Source of the DNA: an uncultured Planctomycetaceae bacterium
GTDB taxonomy: Bacteria; Planctomycetota; Planctomycetia; Planctomycetales; Planctomycetaceae
Assembly: GCA_937916515.1 (NCBI GenBank)
Contig: CALFSX010000277.1
Span: 1 to 64,000 of the forward strand
Direction: 5' to 3'
Length of the DNA stretch: 64,000 bases
Position 1 is the first letter of the stretch, and every line of letters starts with the position of its first letter. The translations under genes and the position numbers were made by a program. Positions 7,605 through 15,710 of the stretch are shown piece after piece. The notes under the pieces are model-generated. The model did no database searches and was not told where the DNA came from. It worked only from the letters and a program-made list of their open reading frames with translations.

Positions 7605-8879
7605 ATGAAGATCGCCGTTATTACGGCAGGCGGAGCGGGCATGTTTTGCGGCTCCTGCATGCAGGACAATACGTTGGTGAGGACTCTGCGTCTGGCCGGA
7701 ACTGATGCCGTTCTTGTGCCGACTTATACGCCGATTCGTGTTGACGAAGAAAACGTAAGCGGCGAACGCGTTTTTCTAGGCGGAATCAACGTTTATCTGG
7801 ATTCAACATTGCCGGGCTGGAGAAAGCTTCCTGGTTGGATGATTCACTGGTTGAATCGTCCCAGCATCATCAAAACGCTTTCAAAGCTTGGCAGCACCGA
7901 CGCAGCGAAACTGGGCTCGCTGACTCTGGACATGCTGAAGGGGGCATCCGGGCCACAGCAACGTGAAGTGCAGGAATTTGTAGACTACCTTTGCAACGAC
8001 CTGAAACCGGATGTTGTGGTGTTCAGCAATGCTTTGCTGTCGGGCGTTCTAAGTGAGCTGCGGCCTCGGTTTGGCGGACGCATTCTTTGTCTTCTTCAAG
8101 GAGACGACATTTTTCTGGAAGGCTTAAAGCCTCGCTGGAAGAAGCCGGTGATGGAACAGCTTGAGCAAAACTGCGACATGTTCGACGGCTTCCTGACTCA
8201 TAGCCGCTTCTATCGCGATTTTATGGCGGGTTACCTGAACATTAAAACAGACCGCTTTCGGCAGATACCACTAACGATCGATTCTGATGACTTCGACCTG
8301 ATCCGTTTGCAGCCGTCGAAAACAGAGCGAGACAGATTTCGCATCGGCTATTTTGCTCGCATCTGTCCCGAGAAAGGTGTTCACAATCTTCTGCATGCCG
8401 CTGAGTCTGTGCTTTCAACTTATACAAACGCTGATGTGGCGATTGCCGGATATCTGGGCAAAGAAAACGAAAAGTGGTTTCAACGGATTTTGAAGAATTC
8501 GACAGGCCGATTTCCCGGGCGGATTCATTGGCTGGGAAGCCCGGCCACGCGGCAGGAAAAATTTCAGATCATTCAGGATTTCGATCTGCTGTGCGTGCCC
8601 ACGAATTATCACGAACCGAAGGGGCTTTATGTACTGGAAGCCGGACTGGCCAACGTGCCATCTCTGCTTCCAGATCACGGCGCGTTCCCGGAATTGGTGC
8701 AGACCCTCGGGTTCGGTTCGTTGTACAAAGCCGGGGATCAAAATTCCCTGGTCGAACAACTTAGCAAGTTAGTCGGGCAGAAAGTGGATTCTGGTTTGGG
8801 CCATTCCGAACGAGTGACGGCGACTTCAAGTATGGCGGCAACTGCGGAATCATTGCGGGCTGCAATTTGTTCGTTCTAA
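7605..8879 (+). CDS. Glycosyltransferase family 4 protein
   Basis: A 424-residue GT-B glycosyltransferase. The N-terminal Rossmann half starts MKIAVITAGGAGMFCGS. The C-terminal GT1-type domain carries RIGYFARICPEKGVHNLL and the donor-site segment CVPTNYHEPKGLYVLEAGLANVPS, with the E-x7-E spacing of GT4 enzymes. It probably transfers a sugar from a nucleotide-sugar to a surface glycan or lipid; donor and acceptor are unknown. The frame is open from 7545, but ATG 7605 begins at the conserved first strand. The TAA stop at 8877-8879 is the first part of the CTAAC end of a family-1 repeat, so the last residues were possibly altered by the insertion. Confidence 0.9.
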   Translation: MKIAVITAGGAGMFCGSCMQDNTLVRTLRLAGTDAVLVPTYTPIRVDEENVSGERVFLGGINVYLDSTLPGWRKLPGWMIHWLNRPSIIKTLSKLGSTDAAKLGSLTLDMLKGASGPQQREVQEFVDYLCNDLKPDVVVFSNALLSGVLSELRPRFGGRILCLLQGDDIFLEGLKPRWKKPVMEQLEQNCDMFDGFLTHSRFYRDFMAGYLNIKTDRFRQIPLTIDSDDFDLIRLQPSKTERDRFRIGYFARICPEKGVHNLLHAAESVLSTYTNADVAIAGYLGKENEKWFQRILKNSTGRFPGRIHWLGSPATRQEKFQIIQDFDLLCVPTNYHEPKGLYVLEAGLANVPSLLPDHGAFPELVQTLGFGSLYKAGDQNSLVEQLSKLVGQKVDSGLGHSERVTATSSMAATAESLRAAICSF

Positions 8880-9012
8880 CAAGGGCTTCGCCCTTGACCC
8901 AGTGGCGTGGCACGCAGGAAGACACGGAACGCTCGAATCGCCGAGTCGCTCCGTTGTCGCTACGACAAACATTCGCGCACCGTACGCCCATCACTTTTAG
9001 TAAAACGCTAAC
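8876..9012 (+). repeat. Family-1 dispersed repeat, full copy
   Basis: CTAAC at 8876-8880 to CTAAC at 9008-9012, period 132 bp. It holds AAGGGCTTCGCCCTTG, the core GCTCGAATCGCCGAGTCGC..GTTGTCGCTACGA and a tail with GCGCACCGTACGC. Its first CTAAC contains the glycosyltransferase stop codon, and its last CTAAC is shared with the start of a family-2 repeat. Confidence 0.9.
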
Positions 9013-9122
9013 TGGACAGCGGCAAGTCTCTATGAGCCGCAAGGCGTTAGCCTCGGTTTTTTCCCTGATTGGCAGGAACCGGGGCTAACGCCCTGCGGCT
9101 GATGTGGATCAACGAAAACTGA
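9008..9122. repeat. Family-2 repeat with 23-bp hairpin (copy b)
   Basis: The unit begins CTAACTGGACAGCG. The arms are 9036-9058 and 9077-9099, with two mismatches and an 18-base loop, the same loop length as copy a at 1475. It lies downstream of the glycosyltransferase and could fold into a very stable RNA hairpin, possibly terminating or protecting the transcript. Confidence 0.85.
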
Positions 9123-9249
9123 GTTTCAGTGAGACGCTAACGAGGCTGTGTCTCAGACCATTCGGGCTGTCGCTCGGAAACGCTCCGCCCGACAGTTGCT
9201 GTTGGTCGCCGATCGATGTTTTGACGGTCGCACGTTTGCGAGCGATTTT

Positions 9250-9348
9250 CTATTCACTGTTTTGCCGCCGGTTTCGACGGTAACCGCAGAATGCCGCAAA
9301 GCTCCATGCCATGACACTGGCTGCTAAAATTGGTAGCACTTCTCTCAT
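9250..9348 (-). CDS. Putative 32-residue single-membrane-segment microprotein
   Basis: A short open frame, ATG at 9348 to TAG at 9250. The translation is MREVLPILAASVMAWSFAAF followed by CGYRRNRRQNSE. This gives a hydrophobic helix of about 18 residues followed by a strongly basic tail, the layout of a small inner-membrane protein with its C-terminus in the cytoplasm. A GGAG ribosome site lies five bases upstream. It sits alone in a gene-poor, repeat-rich stretch. It could be chance; conservation in relatives would decide. No function is assigned. Confidence 0.35.
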   Translation of the reverse strand: MREVLPILAASVMAWSFAAFCGYRRNRRQNSE

Positions 9349-9987
9349 GGGAACTCCGTCTGCACGATGTTTTCAAAGTTGAAAAGAGGATCTTCACACA
9401 AAAACACGCTGCACTGTCTTTGGTCATTTAGCGGCTGGCATTCAGCACCATGCAAAATGCGTTCCGCAGCTAAAAACGCGGCGTGTTTTGATCGGTTATT
9501 CATGTGCCTGGTCAAAATTGCAACATTTCTGATCAAACACCCGGCAATCATGGCTTCATCATTTGCGAATCAAGTTTCTTTCGTTTCACAGTCCATCAGC
9601 GGTTTTAAAGGTTTGAACTGTCAAATTGCATGAAGTCGCACGCCGTTTGCTGTTTGCTGGCGGGATTGTTCAGTATTGAGCATGTGTTTGAGCCGATTGG
9701 TCGTCCCACCCCCTGATTCTTCGCCCGAAAATCCTCAGAAACGTTGCCTGTTCACATTCGAAACGACGAAAACGGGGCGTTTTGAAAATTCGATCCAGAC
9801 TGCATTTGTCCCCAGCGTAAGCTATCGAAGTTAAAATGCTGTGAATCTGCAGTTAAGTCTTGAATGAGAACTGTGGCCATTGTTTTGGACTGCGTATGCA
9901 GTTCTGTGTGCTGCATTCGTCAAACGCACCGTTTGTGTAAAGTCCTGCTTCAAATGCTGGACGGACGGTTGGTGTACAATTTCATTT
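9349..9987. other. Gene-poor intergenic region
   Basis: Apart from the start of the microprotein at its left edge, I see no supported gene here. Open frames at 9367-9633 and on the other strand lack ribosome sites and protein-like composition. A diverged remnant of family-1 sequence begins near 9988. Confidence 0.5.
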
Positions 9988-10199
9988 CGTAGCGACAACG
10001 GAGCGGTTTGGCGATTCGAGTGGTCCACGTCTTTTTGCGTGCCACGCCACTGGGGCACGGCCTCGTTAGAGTCTTATTTAAAATGATGCGTGCATGGTGC
10101 GCATGTTGATCGTAGCGACAACGGAGCGTCTCGGCGATTCGAGCGTTCCACGTCTTCCTGCGTGCCACGCCACTGGGTCAAGGGCGAAGCCCTTGTTAG
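9988..10199 (-). repeat. Family-1 dispersed repeats, tandem pair in reverse orientation
   Basis: Two units read on the minus strand. The complete one lies between GTTAG at 10195-10199 and GTTAG at 10065-10069 (130 bp). The second, 9988-10069, keeps the core but has lost its tail, and its palindrome has decayed (GGCACGGCCTC instead of AAGGGCGAAGCCC). The units share one CTAAC boundary. The pair ends directly before the flippase-like gene. Confidence 0.88.
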
Positions 10200-11227
10200 G
10201 AGTTTGTGAAATTAAGGCTCGCAAGTTCATACAAATTGCGTTGATTGGCGTGGTTACCTTTGGGTGCCTGGCGTTTGCATTTCGCGGAATCAAACTGGCT
10301 GACCTGAAGGCCAGTTTTGGGCAGGCTGATTATGCGATGCTGTTGCCTATGACGTTGATTCTTGTCAGCTTTTATGTGCTGAAGGCATGGCGTTGGGCGT
10401 TGCTGCTGCATCCTGTGAAACCGCTGACCGCGTGGCAGGTGACTCCGGCAATGATGACCGGGTTTATGGCGAACAATCTGCTTCCGGCCCATCTGGGAGA
10501 ATTTGTCCGAGTGTTTGTGCTGGGGCAGCAGTTTGGTTTGAAGAAGACTCCCGTATTGTCGACTGTCGTTTTGGAACGAGTGTTCGACATTCTGGCAATT
10601 CTGCTGCTGCTGGGCGTCAGCTTGTTTTTCATTGAAGGCATGCCTGCAGATCTGGAACGCTTTTGCCAGGTGTTTGGAGCGGTCTCTCTTTGTGGAGTTG
10701 CCGTGTTGGTTTGCTATATGGCATTCACCAGGCAGTTTGTGGCAGTTGTGGCGAACGTGTTTTCCTGGTTTCCTTTTCTGCCCGAGAAACTTACAAAGGG
10801 CGTGTTGGAAATATTGGAAACTGCTGCGGTCGGTTTGGAATCTGTGAGGAACCCTAAGCTGTTGTACGGCATCGCCGTTAGCTCTGTTGCGCAATGGTTG
10901 CTGAACGGCTTGATGATCTATTGTGCGGCCAGAGCGTTTGGTGTGGACGTGTCTTACTGGGACGCTCTGATGGTGATGGGCGTAATTGTGTTTGCGATTT
11001 TGATGCCTTCGCCTCCGGGATATTTCGGTGTGATTCAGGCTTGTTTCACGCTGGTGCTGTGTCCCCGGTTTGTTCAGGCCGATGTTGTGGCTTGTTCGAT
11101 GTTCTATCAGCTAAGCCAGTTTATTCCCGTCACGCTAACGGGATTTATCTTCATGAATCGCATCGGGCTAAGCCTGGCGGCATTGCAGACTGAAGCAAAG
11201 GTGAAACAGCCAGAGGCTTCCGTCTGA
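10193..11227 (+). CDS. Lysylphosphatidylglycerol synthase TM-region / flippase-like membrane protein
   Basis: An inner-membrane protein of about 345 residues with roughly eight hydrophobic helices, of the UPF0104/AglD-MprF-N family. Family marks are NNLLPAHLGEFVRVFVLG, the basic/glutamate pair in VLERVFDILAILLLLG, and MPSPPGYFGVIQACF near the C-terminus. Relatives help move or modify lipids in the membrane. The start is uncertain. Between the repeat and the first membrane helix there is no in-frame ATG or GTG. TTG 10193 lies in the repeat's palindrome; ATT 10211 has a TAGGAG eight bases upstream, but ATT is a rare start. The original start may have been lost to the repeat. Confidence 0.8.
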   Translation: MLGVCEIKARKFIQIALIGVVTFGCLAFAFRGIKLADLKASFGQADYAMLLPMTLILVSFYVLKAWRWALLLHPVKPLTAWQVTPAMMTGFMANNLLPAHLGEFVRVFVLGQQFGLKKTPVLSTVVLERVFDILAILLLLGVSLFFIEGMPADLERFCQVFGAVSLCGVAVLVCYMAFTRQFVAVVANVFSWFPFLPEKLTKGVLEILETAAVGLESVRNPKLLYGIAVSSVAQWLLNGLMIYCAARAFGVDVSYWDALMVMGVIVFAILMPSPPGYFGVIQACFTLVLCPRFVQADVVACSMFYQLSQFIPVTLTGFIFMNRIGLSLAALQTEAKVKQPEASV

Positions 11228-11307
11228 AACGCAGCTCAGCCTTCAGACGGGCTCATGTTTTTCATCTGCAGTGGCCCCTCTGGGCATGGGGATTATTGGG
11301 GACGTGT

Positions 11308-11327
11308 CCGGTGACTGTCGTCACCGG
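11308..11327. other. Short hairpin after the flippase-like gene
   Basis: CCGGTGAC, a four-base loop, and GTCACCGG lie between two convergent genes, about 80 bp after the flippase stop. There is no T-tract on either side. It may act as a 3' stabiliser or weak terminator. The sequence TGTCACCGGCAG-like recurs at about 11402. Confidence 0.4.
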
Positions 11328-11458
11328 CAGAGTGCTCTCGTCCCTTCAGGACTGAAACACAGGATGCTGTTCAGATACAGGACGCTGCTTAAATGCTGGG
11401 TGTCACCGGCAGGCAGGCTAAACTGAGGGTGCCGAACACCGTGATCCGAAATGTGCAG

Positions 11459-12631
11459 CTATTTTTTCTGCAGATACAGCTTAACGTTGTGAGTTGCTCG
11501 ACCACCGGCAACGATATCCAGCAACCCATCACCGTTGAAGTCTTCCACAATCAGATCTTCCGTTGCGATACCGCCAGCATCAATGACGTGTTTCTGCCAT
11601 TGATTGGTCGCCGACTGATTGAAGTCGTAAATAATCACTCCAAAGGTTTCCGGAGTGTCGCTGTGACCGAACGCGATTTCGTCGTTTCCATCGCCATCGA
11701 AATCAGCCGTCCACAACGCGTGGCCTCGCTGAAAGCCGTCGTCAATGACGGTGCGATTCCATAGGTCGGTCTTCGTTGCGGATGCTGGTTCCGTATAGAC
11801 AACAACGCTGTGACCATGCATGGGCTCAACTGTGGCAATGAAGCGTTTGCCATTCTGTAAGGTTCCCAGTTTGATTTCGCCGGCTCCGCTTTGAGCCGGG
11901 GTGTCGGCGGTTTCGCCAGTGCCAAGCTTAGTTCGCTGCCACTCTGACGTTGTTCCAGTGACCAGGTTGATGCCTTCCTGACTGGCGGTCAGCGTGTCGA
12001 TGGTGTTGTTTCCATCGAAGTCTACGTGCCAGTGATTATGCATGCGATTCAGTTCGTCATTCAGTACATGGGCCACCCAACGATCTTTGGTTGGTGATTT
12101 GGGGATTTCAAAGGCTGTAAGACGAACTCCGTTGCCTTCAGTGGCGTTCAATGGCGAAACGACTAACTGAGGACGGCCTTTGCCAAGTACGTCTGCGAAT
12201 CTCATGCGGTGCGTCCACGCTTCCTGACCGATGGAATGCACTGTCCAGTTTTCATCCAATGATTCACCGCGTTGCAGCCAGTGAATCGTGCCCGTCTTTG
12301 TCCAGCCAGCTCCCAGAGCAAAGTCGATCTGGCCGTCGCCGTCAATGTCGTGAGCGGCGATGCAAACGTTATCAAGAGGAGTCTGCCCATCGATGATCGT
12401 TCGCATTTTCCAGTCGGGTGCTTGATACCACAACACTCGACTTTCGGTAACGGCGACAATGTCGGTCTGCCCGTCGCCGTCTACATCGGAACTGATAACG
12501 GCATAACAAACCTTGCCGACGTTTGCATCGATGATACGTTCCTCAAAGGCAGGAAAGTCAGCGGCATGCAGTGAAGCAAAGCTGGCGGCGACTACAAAAG
12601 ACAAGGCGGCGTGCATGCGGTAGCGTTTCAA
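11459..12631 (-). CDS. Secreted FG-GAP/VCBS repeat protein
   Basis: An exported beta-propeller protein of about 390 residues. FG-GAP/VCBS repeats are visible as calcium-binding-like loops DVDGDGQTDIVAV, DIDGDGQIDFALG, DFDGNNTIDTLTA, DFDGDGNDEIAFG and DFNGDGLLDIVAG. The frame is open from 12703, but TTG 12631 has a GGAG six bases upstream and gives a clean signal peptide (LKRYRMHAALSFVVAASFASLHAA with cleavage after HAA); ATG 12616 is the alternative. Planctomycetes carry many such proteins in the periplasm or at the surface, where they are thought to bind partners or glycans; the ligand is unknown. Confidence 0.85.
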   Translation of the reverse strand: MKRYRMHAALSFVVAASFASLHAADFPAFEERIIDANVGKVCYAVISSDVDGDGQTDIVAVTESRVLWYQAPDWKMRTIIDGQTPLDNVCIAAHDIDGDGQIDFALGAGWTKTGTIHWLQRGESLDENWTVHSIGQEAWTHRMRFADVLGKGRPQLVVSPLNATEGNGVRLTAFEIPKSPTKDRWVAHVLNDELNRMHNHWHVDFDGNNTIDTLTASQEGINLVTGTTSEWQRTKLGTGETADTPAQSGAGEIKLGTLQNGKRFIATVEPMHGHSVVVYTEPASATKTDLWNRTVIDDGFQRGHALWTADFDGDGNDEIAFGHSDTPETFGVIIYDFNQSATNQWQKHVIDAGGIATEDLIVEDFNGDGLLDIVAGGRATHNVKLYLQKK

Positions 12632-12946
12632 TGTGATCTCCGACGGATGTGAAAATGCGGAAGCCCCGCAACTGAATCCAACTGATACCTGGAACCGCTC
12701 CATGGTCGTGCTGGAAAATTGACTTTGTCTGATTGCGATCGCCGAGCAGACTCTGCTTCCGGCAAGTTCATGATCAACGGTCGCTGTGCTGATTGCAAAT
12801 CACTGGCTACACTTCTTGCCGAACCCAACTTGTTCATGTTAAGTGAAGTTTTCTGAGTGACGCAGTCGCGTTGTTTGAGCGTCGGCTCGAATTTGGGCAA
12901 GGGCCGGGTTCTTGCCCAAAAACTTTCTGTCGAAAATAAACCGACC
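12632..12946. other. Divergent intergenic region with a leader hairpin
   Basis: It separates the minus-strand FG-GAP gene from the plus-strand pseudo-receiver gene, so promoters for both should lie here. A perfect 10-bp hairpin (arms TTTGGGCAAG 12892-12901 and CTTGCCCAAA 12911-12920, loop nine bases) ends 26 bases before the ATG at 12947. Confidence 0.6.
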
Positions 12947-13321
12947 ATGACCGAAGATAACTTACCCGGCAAATTAGTTCTGCTTTTGGCCAGTGATCTG
13001 ATGCTAAGCAGCAACGTCAGTGGATTTGCAGCCGCGGCCGGTATGCCGTTTCGGACGGCGTTAACGGTTGACGAAGTCGCTGGAATTCTGGCGGCGAGTT
13101 CCGGGTGTCTGTTGTTGGTTGACCTTGGCCTGGCTGGCCTGGACGTGGCCGATCTTGCAAGTCGGATTCCGGCATCTGTCTTATCAAACGCCGTGGCATA
13201 TGGTCCTCATGTGCATGAAGAAAAGCTGGCTGCTGCTGCCGCCGCCGGAGTTTCTGAAGTGATGAGCCGAGGCCAGTTTTCGGCCAGTGTTGGCAGATTG
13301 ATCGGGCAGTACGCTGCTTAA
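12947..13321 (+). CDS. Receiver-like (pseudo-receiver) small protein
   Basis: A 124-residue cytoplasmic protein with the alternating strand/helix pattern of a CheY-like fold: KLVLLLASDLM, CLLLVDLGLAG, AVAYGPHVHEEKLAAAAAAG and EVMSRGQFSASVGRLI. The usual phospho-acceptor and acidic-pocket layout is not clear: LLVDLGL has one aspartate, but there is no DD pair at the N-terminal strand. The GPHVHEEK..AGVSEVMSRGQF segment matches a planctomycete family of unknown role. ATG 12947 is preferred over the upstream frame from 12857, which would run through the leader hairpin. It may act as a phosphorylation-independent regulator; that is inference. Confidence 0.65.
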   Translation: MTEDNLPGKLVLLLASDLMLSSNVSGFAAAAGMPFRTALTVDEVAGILAASSGCLLLVDLGLAGLDVADLASRIPASVLSNAVAYGPHVHEEKLAAAAAAGVSEVMSRGQFSASVGRLIGQYAA

Positions 13322-13513
13322 TCGGCTGTGGCTGAACTCTGCCGAGTGCCGTTGCAACTTCCGTTTTTGTTTTGTGCCTGTTTCGGAACACGAATCGAAA
13401 GTTTGCCGACTAAATTAAGATAGTGACGACTTCGGCGATATAGTATCTTTCCCGGATAACGTGCCAACGGTCAGCCGGTCCTCGTGAATCGCATTCCTTG
13501 AGAGATATTTGTC

Positions 13514-15259
13514 GTGAATCGTTCCAGTTTTGCCAGTGCTGTTACAATCATTCTTGTGACCGCGTTCAGCATTGCTTCGGCAAACGCTCAGCCCGTGGCC
13601 GATTTTACTCTTCCCAATCATCGTGGTGCGGAATGGTCGTTAAGCGATGTGGCTGGCGACAAACTGGTGGTGATTGCGTTTTTGGGCACTGAGTGTCCGT
13701 TGGCGAAACTGTACGGACCGCGTTTGACAGAGCTGCAGCAGGAATATTCTGACAAAGGCGTTGTGTTTGTTGGAGTCAATTCCAACACGCAGGACAGCCT
13801 GGCGGAAATTACCGGCTATGTCACCAAACTGAAAATCGGGTTTCCCATGCTGAAGGACGCAGGCAATCGAGTTGCCGATTTGTTGGCGGCGGAAAGAACT
13901 CCCGAAGTTTTTCTGTTGGACGGCCAGCGAAACATTCGTTACCGCGGCCGCATTGATGATCAATATCTGGTGGGCCTTTCTCGCGACCAAGTGAAACGTC
14001 GGGATTTAGCGATTGCAATCGACGAAGTGCTGGCCAATGCAACAGTTTCTGTTCCCAAAACGGAGCCCATTGGCTGTCATATTGGGCGAGTGCGCAACAT
14101 GGAGCCTCATGGGGAAATAACGTACTCAAACCAGATTGCACGCATCTTCAATAACCATTGCGTTGAGTGTCATCGTGCGGGCGAAGTTGCTCCGTTTGAG
14201 ATGACCAGCTACGAAGATATCGTCGGTTGGGAAGACACCATTCTGGAAGTGATTGCCGATAACCGAATGCCACCATGGTTTGCGAATCCGCATCATGGCA
14301 GCTTCAAAAATGATGCTCGTCTTAGCGACGACGAAAAAACGTTAATTCGCACGTGGGTGAAAAACGGCATGCCGCAGGGTGACGCCGCGGAACTGCCGGA
14401 TCCGCCGCAATTTGTGAAGGGCTGGCGGATGCCGGAACCGGATCAGGTGATCAAAATTCGAGACACTGCGTTTAACATTCCGGCCGAAGGAGTTGTTGAT
14501 TATCAGTATTTTGCCGTCGATCCCCAGTGGGACGAAGACAAATACGTTGTTGCCGCAGAAGCTAGACCAGACAACGTGGCGGTGGTTCACCATATCATCG
14601 CGTATGTGATTGCTCCCGGAACCGACGGTAGTGAAGGTCAGGATCGACGCATGCTGGTTGGTTATGCTCCGGGTGCAATTCCTCACGTTCTTGACGACGG
14701 CATGGCCATGCATGTTCCCGCCGGAAGCACGTTGATTTTCGAAATGCACTATACGCCGAACGGCACAGAGCAAACCGACCTTAGCTATATCGGCCTGAAG
14801 TTTACGGATAAGAAAAACGTCACCACATTGCTGCACGTAGACGCGGCGATTAACACCAAGTTTGAAATTCCACCTCAGGCTGAACATCATCTGGTGACGG
14901 CAACACATCGGATTCCGCGAGATCAATTGTTGCTGGACATGACTCCACACATGCATCTGCGAGGCAAGTCGTTCCGCTACGAAGCCGTGTTTCCGGATGG
15001 CACGGAAGAAGTGTTATTGGATGTTCCCAACTATGACTTCAATTGGCAGTTAAGTTACCTACTGTCGGAACCTCGGTTGTTACCGAAAGGTACCGTCATC
15101 AAATGCACGGCAGGCTACGACAACTCGGTAAGGAACCTGGTGAACCCCAACCCAAACGAAGCCGTTCATTGGGGCGACCAGAGCTGGGAAGAAATGATGC
15201 TCGGCTTCTTCAACGTGGTGGACGCGAAGGTTGACGCAAAACAGTCATCGTTCAAATAG
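13514..15259 (+). CDS. Redoxin - cytochrome c - copper type II monooxygenase-like fusion
   Basis: An exported 581-residue protein with GTG start and signal peptide (cleavage near ASANA). Residues ~30-180 are a peroxiredoxin/thioredoxin-like redoxin with GTECPLAKLYG, a single active-site cysteine. Around residue 216 a c-type heme site CVECH follows (NNHCVECHRAGEVAPF), then RMPPWF typical of planctomycete cytochromes. From ~300 on it resembles peptidylglycine alpha-hydroxylating monooxygenase: VVHHIIAY (~359), EMHYTP (~414), HMHLRG (~480) and a late methionine in EMMLGF, which fit the two copper sites. It could couple a heme to a periplasmic copper oxygenase; the substrate is unknown. It is monocistronic. 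Confidence 0.85.
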   Translation: MNRSSFASAVTIILVTAFSIASANAQPVADFTLPNHRGAEWSLSDVAGDKLVVIAFLGTECPLAKLYGPRLTELQQEYSDKGVVFVGVNSNTQDSLAEITGYVTKLKIGFPMLKDAGNRVADLLAAERTPEVFLLDGQRNIRYRGRIDDQYLVGLSRDQVKRRDLAIAIDEVLANATVSVPKTEPIGCHIGRVRNMEPHGEITYSNQIARIFNNHCVECHRAGEVAPFEMTSYEDIVGWEDTILEVIADNRMPPWFANPHHGSFKNDARLSDDEKTLIRTWVKNGMPQGDAAELPDPPQFVKGWRMPEPDQVIKIRDTAFNIPAEGVVDYQYFAVDPQWDEDKYVVAAEARPDNVAVVHHIIAYVIAPGTDGSEGQDRRMLVGYAPGAIPHVLDDGMAMHVPAGSTLIFEMHYTPNGTEQTDLSYIGLKFTDKKNVTTLLHVDAAINTKFEIPPQAEHHLVTATHRIPRDQLLLDMTPHMHLRGKSFRYEAVFPDGTEEVLLDVPNYDFNWQLSYLLSEPRLLPKGTVIKCTAGYDNSVRNLVNPNPNEAVHWGDQSWEEMMLGFFNVVDAKVDAKQSSFK

Positions 15260-15710
15260 GTGTTCCCCACTACCGGTCAAAATTGATGGCTCGGGGAAAT
15301 TGCCTCGTCGAAAATACGACGATCCGATGGAGGTTGCTGGCGATGTTTTGTTTGACAGTCGCTGGAAAGTGGACTTCAGGCACGTCGATTTGGCTGTAAA
15401 TCCCGCACCGTAAATCCCGCCTCAATAAACGGAATCCGGTGCACCGTGATTGGAGTGATTCCGCGCTTGATTGTGTGAGGGGAAGTGTTGGGGTCTGATA
15501 ATCGACAGAATCGATCAGGGGGATATGTAGTTGTGTCTTGCTTTTAGGAAAGCGTTTGAGTGTTGCCTAAAAGTGAACTAATTTTTTCAAAACAGATTGG
15601 GTTAAGGATGCCGTGTGCTCTACAATCAAGCGTTGCGGTGGACTTTTTAGGTCTAGTCGCGTAGGTCATCATTTTTTTACTGAATCGTTTGTCATTTAAG
15701 GAACTATTGT
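15260..15710. other. Long upstream region of the DUF1559 gene
   Basis: 450 bases with no supported gene. It holds an inverted repeat CTTTTAGG (15541-15548) and CCTAAAAG (15566-15573), followed by a T-run. This could be an operator or a weak terminator. A ribosome site AAGGA lies eight bases before the ATG at 15711. Confidence 0.5.

Noticed and set aside
13331-13345. Shared 15-mer TGAACTCTGCCGAGT with 34590
   Set aside because: Seen twice outside coding sequence, possibly a third repeat type, but the flanks differ too much to define an element from two copies.
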